NCBI GenBank assembly: GCA_964414815.1
Contig: CAYPXY010000018.1
Coordinates: 1 to 64,000, forward strand
Length of the DNA: 64,000 nt
Origin: Mariniblastus sp964414815
GTDB taxonomy: Bacteria; Planctomycetota; Planctomycetia; Pirellulales; Pirellulaceae
Direction of reading: 5' to 3'
A program made the position numbers and the translations under genes. Below, piece after piece: positions 49,502-57,269 of this stretch (the first letter of the stretch is position 1; every line of letters begins with the position of its first letter). The notes under the pieces were generated by a model. The model was not told the DNA's origin. It saw only the letters and a program-made list of their open reading frames with translations, and ran no database searches.

Positions 49502-52500
49502 ATGGAAACCCTGGAACGAATTTGGGACGCCATTACATCCTTTTTTTCGGGATTGCTGACCGGATTTGAAAGGATGATCACCAACCTGTTTGGCTCATCC
49601 AACGCTCGCTATATCAAGAAGCTTCAAAGCAGGGTCGACGCGATCAACGCGATCGAAGGACACTATGAGGCGATGTCCGAAGACGAGCTGAGACAGCAAA
49701 CGGAAAAGTTCAAAGAGCGTCTCAAAAATGGCGAAACGACCGACGACATTTTGATCGAAGCCTTTGCCGTCTGCCGCGAAGGTGGCAAGCGGTTCCTCGG
49801 CATGCGGCACTACGATGTTCAGATGATCGGGGGGATGGTTCTCCACAGTGGTGCCGTCGCCGAAATGGTCACGGGGGAAGGTAAAACCCTGGTGGCCACG
49901 CTTCCGGCATATCTGAATTCCCTGGTCGGGCGCGGAGTGCATGTGGTGACGGTCAACGACTATCTGGCGCGTCGCGACATGGAGTGGATGGCTCCGCTGT
50001 ATCTGGGATTGGGCGTGAGCGTCGGTGCCATTCAAAGCAACATGCCGGCCCGTGATCGGCAAATCGCTTATGACAAGGACATCACCTACGGAACGAACAA
50101 CGAGTTCGGATTCGACTATCTTCGCGACAACATGCGACCTGCGGCTCGCGGTGATGATCGTTTTGACAAGCGAATGCAGCAGGCTCAAAGCCCGTTGGCC
50201 TTCGCGATCATCGACGAGGTCGACAACATTCTGATTGACGAAGCCCGAACACCGCTGATTATTTCAGGTCCTTCCAATCAGAACCCTGCAAAGTATGTCG
50301 AAGCCAATCGGATCGCGATGACGTTGACGCAGGATGTCCACTATCAGGTCAACGAGAAAGACCATACAGCCTCAATGACCGATGAGGGGATCCGTCACGC
50401 AGAAAAGCTTGCTGGAGTTGAAAGCTTTTACACGGCGGGCAACATGGACTGGCCGCACTTGATCGACAACGCGCTCAAGGCCCGGGCACTTTATAAACGT
50501 GACGTCAACTACGTCGTCAAGGATGGGGCCGTCATTATCGTCGATGAGTTCACCGGACGTTTGATGGAAGGCCGGCAATGGAGCGATGGTTTGCATCAGG
50601 CCGTCGAAGCCAAGGAAGGAGTGAAGGTCAAGGAAGAGACCCAAACCCTTGCGACCATCACGCTGCAAAACTATTTCAAGCTCTACGACAAGATCTGCGG
50701 GATGACCGGAACCGGGATGACCGAGGCCGAAGAGTTCTGGAAAATTTACAAACTCAATGTGGTCGCGATCCCCACCAACCGCGAGATGCAGCGAATCACG
50801 CACCCCGACATCATCTATGCGACTGAGAAATTCAAGTGGCGTGCGATTGCGGATGAAATCGAGTACTACCATCGCCACCATATCGCGTTCATGAAAAATG
50901 GTGACTACTACGTCGGGCGAATCAAGCAGGAGAACGAAAGCGAAGTTGTCATTGCTGACAAGACCGACGGCCAGTTGAACACGCTCAGCCGCTCGAAAAT
51001 AGATCGCATTCAGTCTCCCGGTCGTCCGATTCTCGTCGGTACCGTTTCCATCGAAAAGAGTGAACATCTCTCCCACATTCTTGACCAGCGGGGCATCAAA
51101 CACGAAGTCCTCAACGCCAAGAATCATAAACGGGAGGCCGAAATTATCGCTCAGGCGGGGCGCAAAGGTGCCGTGACCATCGCCACCAACATGGCAGGGC
51201 GGGGTACGGACATCGTGCTTGGCGGCAACGCGGAAACGATGGCTTGGGCGCGACTGCAGGACAAATATCCCACCCGTCTCGACGTACCGCTCGCAGAATG
51301 GGATGCCTTGGTCGAACAAATCGAAACCGAACAGAACATGAAGGAGCAGGGGGAGGAAGTCAAAGACCTCGGCGGCTTGCATGTGATCGGTAGCGAGCGT
51401 CATGATGCTCGGCGGATCGACTTGCAGCTTCGCGGTCGTTGCGGTCGGCAGGGGGACCCGGGTAGCAGTCGATTCTTCCTCAGTCTTGACGATGACCTGA
51501 TGCGAATTTTTGCCGGACCGTTCGTCAAACGAGTCCTCGAAATGGGTGGCTTCAAGGACGACTTGCCGATCGAAAGCCGTATGGTCTCACGCCGAATTGA
51601 TGCGGCTCAGAAGAAACGCGAAGAGTACAACTTTGAAATTCGTAAGAGCCTGCTCGAGTACGACGAGGTGATGGACGAGCAGCGAAAACGTGTCTATCGT
51701 TTCCGTCAGCGAATTCTCGATGGCCAGAGTTGCCGCGAAGTAGTCGAAGACATGATCCGCGATCAAGTCGAGAAAAACATCGAAGGCTTTCTGGCCAGTG
51801 ATTATGGCCAAACCTCCTTTGCGAGCTACGCCGGAAAGCAGACCTGGACCTCGCTTGATTCCAAACTTTTCCGCAATGCAAAACCGGACGAGGCGATCAA
51901 AATTGTGCTCGACGAAGCCGAACGTTTTGCCGAAACCGAAATTCTGAACAAGATCGAAGAGAACCTTTCGCTGGCCGAAGAGGAGTCTGAATGGAATTGG
52001 GAAGCGTTGGCTTACTTCGTCAACACGCGATACAACCTTGGCGTTCGCGACCGCGACCTGAAGCAGGTTGGCCGAGATCGCGTGGACGAATTCTTGATCA
52101 ACAAGGCTCGTGCGGCGGTACAGAAGACTGAGATTCAGGGCGCTGAGCAAATGCTCGATCCTGATTACGGATTGCAAAGCGTCGCCATCTGGGTGAAAGC
52201 CCGGTTTGGGATGGAACTGGACATTGAATCCATTCGCCACCGCAACACTCAGGATGTGGTGGAGATGATTGCCAGTATGGCGATTCAGGCATATCACGAC
52301 AAGGAAGCCCAATATCCGGTCATCGCCGGATTCTACTTGTTCGAACAGGCCGCTCCTCCGGGGGCGACGGGGCCGCTGGATCGGGAAGGATTGGTTCACT
52401 GGGCAAGTCGCCGGTTCAACACCGAAATCACACTCGAAGACATCAAGAACAAACAGCGCGACGAGATTCGCTCGCTGTTGGTCGATAAGAGTCTTGATTC

Positions 52501-53188
52501 GCAAGTGAAGGCCCGAGAATCGCTGGAGTCGCTCAGCAAAAAAATTGCACAACTTGCCGATGGCGGTCAATTGCCACTGGATCATTCCAATGGAACGGCA
52601 GCGTCGCTCAAGGATTGGTTCAAAGAGTCGTTCGACTACGATTTGCCGCTGGAGAAGTTCGAAGGCTACGAGCGAGAAGAACTGGCACAGAAGCTCGAAG
52701 CGATTGTCGAAGATCATTTCCACCCCGAGTTCCGCCGAATGGAGCGGATGGTGCTGCTGGAGATTGTCGATACGGCCTGGAAAGACCATTTGCTGGCCAT
52801 GGATTACCTGCGCAGTGCCGTTGGACAGCGCGGGATGGCCCAGCTCGATCCGAAAGTCGAATACAAACGGGAAGGGATGCGTCTGTTCGAAGGGCTTTGG
52901 GTGTCGATCGGAGAACGAGTAACCGATATCGTGTTCCGGGTGGAGCAGTTGAACGAAGAGTTCGTCAGCCACACGCTGGTAGAAACCAGTGCCCGCCACG
53001 AAGACTTCCAGCACCGTCAGACGGACATCGGACGCGAACAGCAAGAAGCCATCGACCGCTCGGGCAAGACCGATTTCCAAGTCGAACAGGTTCGTAACAC
53101 CAGCAAAGTCGGGCGCAACGATCCCTGCCCATGCGGCAGCGGCAAGAAGTACAAGGTGTGCTGTTTGAGGAATCAGAAAGCGGGGTAA
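49502..53188 (+). CDS. secA: Preprotein translocase ATPase SecA, long planctomycete form
   Basis: 1,228 residues, against about 840-900 in E. coli and Bacillus. It pushes unfolded preproteins through SecYEG. Walker A is in MVTGEGKTL, the DEAD-like box is IIDEVDNILIDEARTPLI, and motif VI follows NMAGRGTDIVLGG. The C-terminal zinc motif GRNDPCPCGSGKKYKVCC (SecB/ribosome binding) is intact. There are two extras. An SH3-like insert lies at about 456-509 (GDYYVGRIKQENESEVVIAD) before GRPILVGTVSIEKSE. The helical wing region is expanded to four tandem modules of about 40 residues, beginning near 831, 889, 959 and 1033. The waaA gene starts 10 bp after the stop. Confidence 0.96.
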   Translation: METLERIWDAITSFFSGLLTGFERMITNLFGSSNARYIKKLQSRVDAINAIEGHYEAMSEDELRQQTEKFKERLKNGETTDDILIEAFAVCREGGKRFLGMRHYDVQMIGGMVLHSGAVAEMVTGEGKTLVATLPAYLNSLVGRGVHVVTVNDYLARRDMEWMAPLYLGLGVSVGAIQSNMPARDRQIAYDKDITYGTNNEFGFDYLRDNMRPAARGDDRFDKRMQQAQSPLAFAIIDEVDNILIDEARTPLIISGPSNQNPAKYVEANRIAMTLTQDVHYQVNEKDHTASMTDEGIRHAEKLAGVESFYTAGNMDWPHLIDNALKARALYKRDVNYVVKDGAVIIVDEFTGRLMEGRQWSDGLHQAVEAKEGVKVKEETQTLATITLQNYFKLYDKICGMTGTGMTEAEEFWKIYKLNVVAIPTNREMQRITHPDIIYATEKFKWRAIADEIEYYHRHHIAFMKNGDYYVGRIKQENESEVVIADKTDGQLNTLSRSKIDRIQSPGRPILVGTVSIEKSEHLSHILDQRGIKHEVLNAKNHKREAEIIAQAGRKGAVTIATNMAGRGTDIVLGGNAETMAWARLQDKYPTRLDVPLAEWDALVEQIETEQNMKEQGEEVKDLGGLHVIGSERHDARRIDLQLRGRCGRQGDPGSSRFFLSLDDDLMRIFAGPFVKRVLEMGGFKDDLPIESRMVSRRIDAAQKKREEYNFEIRKSLLEYDEVMDEQRKRVYRFRQRILDGQSCREVVEDMIRDQVEKNIEGFLASDYGQTSFASYAGKQTWTSLDSKLFRNAKPDEAIKIVLDEAERFAETEILNKIEENLSLAEEESEWNWEALAYFVNTRYNLGVRDRDLKQVGRDRVDEFLINKARAAVQKTEIQGAEQMLDPDYGLQSVAIWVKARFGMELDIESIRHRNTQDVVEMIASMAIQAYHDKEAQYPVIAGFYLFEQAAPPGATGPLDREGLVHWASRRFNTEITLEDIKNKQRDEIRSLLVDKSLDSQVKARESLESLSKKIAQLADGGQLPLDHSNGTAASLKDWFKESFDYDLPLEKFEGYEREELAQKLEAIVEDHFHPEFRRMERMVLLEIVDTAWKDHLLAMDYLRSAVGQRGMAQLDPKVEYKREGMRLFEGLWVSIGERVTDIVFRVEQLNEEFVSHTLVETSARHEDFQHRQTDIGREQQEAIDRSGKTDFQVEQVRNTSKVGRNDPCPCGSGKKYKVCCLRNQKAG

Positions 53189-53198
53189 CGGTTACCCT

Positions 53199-54530
53199 TT
53201 GTTCAATATCCTCTACATCCTGCTGCTGATCCTCGGATCGCCAATCATTTTTTGGCGAATGGTGCGGGGCAAGAACCGCCGTGGTTGGCTGCAAAAAGCG
53301 TTTGGTCTTGTTCCGATTCGCGATTCCGGAAAGCGCTGTATCTGGTTCCACGCCGTCAGTGTCGGTGAGGTCAATCTGCTCGCGCCGATCATCGAACGTA
53401 TCAGGCGTGAACTGCCCGAATGGGAACTGGTCATTTCGACGACCACTGAAACAGGATTCGATCTGGCGACAAAGAAATATTCGCCGCATACGGTTTTCTT
53501 TTTTCCGTTCGATTTTTCCTGGGCGGTGCGAAATGCCGTGCGTCGCATTCGGCCCGATCTGGTGGTGATGGCAGAACTGGAAATCTGGCCTAACTTCATT
53601 TCGATTCTGGCCCGGACTTCAAACCAACCTCCGCATAACGGGCGAAGCCGTTCATCACGTGGGATTCCCATCGCCATCATCAACGGTCGGCTGAGCGAAT
53701 CCAGCTTTCGGGGTTATTCCCGATTTCGATGGCTCGCAAATCGGTACTTTGCCCGGCTTACGTTGGTGGCAGCGCAGGACGAGACCTATGCCCAGCGGTT
53801 TATCGAGCTGGGATGCGATCCGGATAAAGTCATTGTCACCGGTAATATCAAGTATGATGGGGTGCAAACCGATCGTAACCATCCGCTGAGCCAGCGGCTG
53901 AGAAAACTTGCGGCGGTAGAACCCAACGAAATCGTATTTCTGGCCGGCAGCACACAAATAGAGGACGAACAGGTTGCCGCAAGAGCCTGGCAGGATCTAT
54001 CTAGCACGTTTCCCGATCTTCGTTTGATCATCGTGCCGAGGCATCCCGAGCGAGCGGAGAGCCTGGTCGCCGAGCTAAATCAAATGGGTTTATCGGCCGT
54101 TCGGCGAAGCTCTTTGGATGAAAGAACAGGCATGTCGCTTGAGAGAACGGAAGGGGGGAAGCCGGTATTGTTGGTGGACACGGTGGGTGAGCTGGGAGGC
54201 TGGTGGGGCGTTGCCGACATCGCGTTTGTCGGTGGCAGCATGGGCAATCGCGGCGGCCAAAACATGCTCGAACCGGCAGCCTATGGGATTCCGGTTTCAT
54301 TTGGACCCAACACCTGGAATTTTCAAACCACGGTTTCGGTTCTGCTAGCCGCCGAGGGGGCGGTCGTTGTTCGCAACGAAACGGAACTACAGAATTTTAT
54401 GGAACACAGTATCATGGACCGTGACTGGGCAGCACAGTTAGGCCGTCGCGCCCAGCAAGAAATTCTGCGCCACCAGGGTGCTGCAGATAAAACCGTCCAG
54501 TTGCTGAAGGAATTGGTTACCGATTATTGA
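53199..54530 (+). CDS. waaA: Kdo transferase (WaaA/KdtA)
   Basis: 443 residues, starting at TTG 10 bp after secA. Glycosyltransferase (GT30) that adds Kdo to lipid A precursors at the inner membrane. The N-terminal membrane anchor is FNILYILLLILGSPIIFW. The conserved HAVSVGEVNL holds the catalytic Glu, and the family motifs ELEIWPN, GNIKYD, IIVPRHPERA and GGSMGNRGGQNMLEPAAYG follow. A short basic insert (ARTSNQPPHNGRSRSSRG, about 133-150) lies on the surface. With kdsC and the LptA-like gene this shows that the organism makes Kdo-containing LPS. Confidence 0.94.
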   Translation: MFNILYILLLILGSPIIFWRMVRGKNRRGWLQKAFGLVPIRDSGKRCIWFHAVSVGEVNLLAPIIERIRRELPEWELVISTTTETGFDLATKKYSPHTVFFFPFDFSWAVRNAVRRIRPDLVVMAELEIWPNFISILARTSNQPPHNGRSRSSRGIPIAIINGRLSESSFRGYSRFRWLANRYFARLTLVAAQDETYAQRFIELGCDPDKVIVTGNIKYDGVQTDRNHPLSQRLRKLAAVEPNEIVFLAGSTQIEDEQVAARAWQDLSSTFPDLRLIIVPRHPERAESLVAELNQMGLSAVRRSSLDERTGMSLERTEGGKPVLLVDTVGELGGWWGVADIAFVGGSMGNRGGQNMLEPAAYGIPVSFGPNTWNFQTTVSVLLAAEGAVVVRNETELQNFMEHSIMDRDWAAQLGRRAQQEILRHQGAADKTVQLLKELVTDY

Positions 54531-54541
54531 ACAACAGAACC

Positions 54542-57259
54542 ATGTTTCGAATCACGACCTCACTTCTGTTACTTGTCATAACATCCGGCGCTGCAATCGG
54601 ACAGACGCTTCGCTCCCAGATATCTGCCCGCGAAGCGTGGGTCGGCCAACCGATCACATTGCAAATCCATATTCTCGAAGCAAAAAAAATCAGCGAGCCT
54701 CAGGTTCCTGAAGTCGACGGCCTGGACATTGAGCAACTTGGCGAGCCTTCCCGTATCTCCAGGTCGGTGATGGCCTATGGCCGCGTCACGGAAAGCAACT
54801 CGGCCATCTACCATTATCAGGTCACGCCGAAGCAACCTGGCTCATTTACGATCCCGCCCATCCAGGTCGAGCTCGATGGGCAAACCCAAAGTACTTTGGA
54901 GCATCGATTTACGGCAAAGGTGAGTGAGACTGGCGATCTGATGTATGCCGAAATCACGGGACCGCGCAAGCAGGTGTACGTCGGGCAGCCTGTCAAGCTA
55001 ACCTTGAATATCTGGCTGCGCCCTTACTACGATTCCGGTCTGGAGATCAAATTGACCGACGCCAATATGTGGCAACTGGTTTCCAATCAAAGTCAGTGGG
55101 GATCGTTCACCAACGCCATCCGGGAACTGGCTCAAACCAGGCATAGCCCGATCTGTAAATCCGTCGAACGTGTCGATGACGCCGGCGAGAAACAGGAATA
55201 TTACTGCTACGAAATTGAGGCCACGGTTTATCCACAGCGTCCTGGTCCGATGAATACGGGGCATGTCGAGATCCAGGTCAGCTATCCCACTCGGCTAGAA
55301 GTTCCTCGCAGGCGAGGTGGTTTGTTTGGTGACGATCCATTTCCGGACGACCTGTTTTCCCGAAACAGGCTTGCGCAAAACCGGCTGACGGTTTCGGAAA
55401 CTCGCCCGGTTCAGGTCAGCGTTGCAACACCGAAGATGGAAGTCATCGACGTGCCGACCGCCGACCGTCCCGCAGACTATCGAGGAGCCGTAGGAAAATA
55501 TCAAATCATTGCCCGAACCCAATCGATCCGGGTTGCCGCCGGCGATCCGATTCCGTTGCAGATGGTGGTGCAGGGGGATGGGCCAATGGAGTTAATCCAG
55601 GCCCCGCCGCTGTCGACGATCCCCGGATTTACAGAAAGCTTTCGGATCGCGGACGACGCGTCAGCCGGCTTTGTTCAAGACGATGCAAAACTTTTTGTGA
55701 CGACATTGCGGCCGCGTCATGAAGGGGTCACTGAAATTCCTGCGGTTCCGTTTTCGTTCTTCAACCCGGAGACCGAGAAGTTTGAGACGGTTTTCAGCGA
55801 GCCGATTCCGATCACGGTAACTCCCTCCGAATCGCTGTCGATGGATGCGATTGTGGGAAAATCAGGCCGGTCTCGCGAAGCAACGTCGAATGAGGATGGT
55901 CTCACAAGTGAAGGGGGCGCAGAGGGCGGTGTTCTGGAGCCACTGAGGCTGTATTCGGCGTCTGAGATTCTGGATGAGCGGCCCACCTCCTGGCAAGGAA
56001 ATGGAGGGCTGTTTCTGGTCGGACCGATTCTGTATTTCGCCACGTTGATCTGGCTGCAGCGAAGTCGAATTCTCGATCGACTCAGTCGTCTGCGATCACC
56101 TGTGTCCAGGGTTAAGGCAGCGATTCGGAAGGCAGACTCGCCTGGTAAGGTTGCAGAAATTCTCTCGCAACATCTCGACTCGTTTCCCGATTCGCGAATC
56201 GCCGAAGTCCTGGCCCGCTGTCAGCAAGCTGCCTACAGCCCCGGCCAGCGCGAACCGCTGTCCGATCTCAAGGCGGCCGCCTATCAAGCCTTTTCAGAGG
56301 GGCAACCATCACGGACGCCGCATCCTCGGACCGCGTCGCCGTCGACCTACCGCCTCCTGGTGTTAATGGCAGCAACGATCACCGCCGGGGTTCCGCAGAT
56401 GAGGCCTATTGTGCCAACTGAAATGACGGAGCGAAAGCTTGATCTGAGTACAGAACAGCAACGAATACTGCTCAGCGAAGCGCATCAACTCCATTCAGAG
56501 GCCATCCAGCTTGAATCGGATCCTATCGCTTCGAGAAAATTGCTTGATGCAGCGATTGCCAAGTATCAAATGCTGATCGAATCAGGTTTGAACCGTTCGA
56601 AATTGTGTTTCAACATCGGCAACGCCTACTGGATGAGCAATCAATTGGGGTTGGCCATCGCCAGCTATGAAGCCGTCTTGCTTCGAGACCCCTATCATCG
56701 TGCGGCGCAGCAGAACCTGAATCGCGTGCGAGAGTTGATGGATGAAAAGCCTGAGTCGCCCTCGATTTCGATGCAGATCAGGGACTGGAACCGTTGGGTT
56801 CCCGCAGGTTGGGTCTGGGTCGCCGGAGTGGTGAGCTGGACGTTGCTCTGGTTGGTTGCGACCGGCAAAACGGTCGGACACCGTTCAACCGAACGTGTGG
56901 CGGATCGTCTTGTCCAAACCAAACAGTCGGTGTGGACTCCGGCAGCGGTCACGCCCGAGCAATCGCTTCGTGGTTCGGGATTCTGGTCGACACTTCAGTT
57001 TGCGTGTCTGATCCTTGCACTTGCGTCATTGGGGTCGCTATTGATTTCAAACAACCAAGTCTTGTCAATCGACACGATTGTGGTTGCCGATACCGCGATG
57101 TTGCATGAGGCGGATGGAACCACGTTTCCGGTGCTTGGAGCGCTATCCGTTGGCGACGGAGCGACCGCGCTCGACGAGCGCGGCGACTGGCTCCGAATCA
57201 AAGCCGACTCACATCGAATCGGCTGGGTTGAAAAATCAAAGGTTTACCGATTGAAGTAA
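54542..57259 (+). CDS. BatD-like protein with C-terminal TPR (BatE-like) and SH3 domain
   Basis: 905 residues from the ATG at 54542; a TTG at 54527 overlaps the waaA stop and is less likely. A signal peptide (RITTSLLLLVITSGAAIG) leads into BatD beta-sandwich domains (REAWVGQPITLQIHI, RKQVYVGQPVKLTLNIWL, YPQRPGPMN). A membrane helix lies near 495-515 (GLFLVGPILYFATLIWL). After a second helix near 610, a TPR-like stretch (LCFNIGNAYWMSNQLGLAIA) recalls BatE, followed by membrane helices and a final SH3 domain (ALSVGDGATALDERGDWLRI). Bat proteins are linked to oxygen or stress tolerance in Bacteroides and Leptospira, with an unclear mechanism. The order BatD-TPR-SH3 in one chain suggests a fusion of batD and batE. 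Confidence 0.82.
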   Translation: MFRITTSLLLLVITSGAAIGQTLRSQISAREAWVGQPITLQIHILEAKKISEPQVPEVDGLDIEQLGEPSRISRSVMAYGRVTESNSAIYHYQVTPKQPGSFTIPPIQVELDGQTQSTLEHRFTAKVSETGDLMYAEITGPRKQVYVGQPVKLTLNIWLRPYYDSGLEIKLTDANMWQLVSNQSQWGSFTNAIRELAQTRHSPICKSVERVDDAGEKQEYYCYEIEATVYPQRPGPMNTGHVEIQVSYPTRLEVPRRRGGLFGDDPFPDDLFSRNRLAQNRLTVSETRPVQVSVATPKMEVIDVPTADRPADYRGAVGKYQIIARTQSIRVAAGDPIPLQMVVQGDGPMELIQAPPLSTIPGFTESFRIADDASAGFVQDDAKLFVTTLRPRHEGVTEIPAVPFSFFNPETEKFETVFSEPIPITVTPSESLSMDAIVGKSGRSREATSNEDGLTSEGGAEGGVLEPLRLYSASEILDERPTSWQGNGGLFLVGPILYFATLIWLQRSRILDRLSRLRSPVSRVKAAIRKADSPGKVAEILSQHLDSFPDSRIAEVLARCQQAAYSPGQREPLSDLKAAAYQAFSEGQPSRTPHPRTASPSTYRLLVLMAATITAGVPQMRPIVPTEMTERKLDLSTEQQRILLSEAHQLHSEAIQLESDPIASRKLLDAAIAKYQMLIESGLNRSKLCFNIGNAYWMSNQLGLAIASYEAVLLRDPYHRAAQQNLNRVRELMDEKPESPSISMQIRDWNRWVPAGWVWVAGVVSWTLLWLVATGKTVGHRSTERVADRLVQTKQSVWTPAAVTPEQSLRGSGFWSTLQFACLILALASLGSLLISNNQVLSIDTIVVADTAMLHEADGTTFPVLGALSVGDGATALDERGDWLRIKADSHRIGWVEKSKVYRLK

Positions 57260-57269
57260 ACTTTGTCGA

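Noticed and set aside
50372..53080. Two long minus-strand frames (343 and 497 codons) within secA
   Set aside because: They mirror the codon pattern of secA, whose motifs are intact throughout; no ribosome-binding site or family match.
53182..53199. GGGTAA-CGG-TTACCC dyad between secA and waaA, similar to the ends of the 300-bp element
   Set aside because: Only about ten bases match and no inner sequence of the element is present; more likely chance or a small local dyad.
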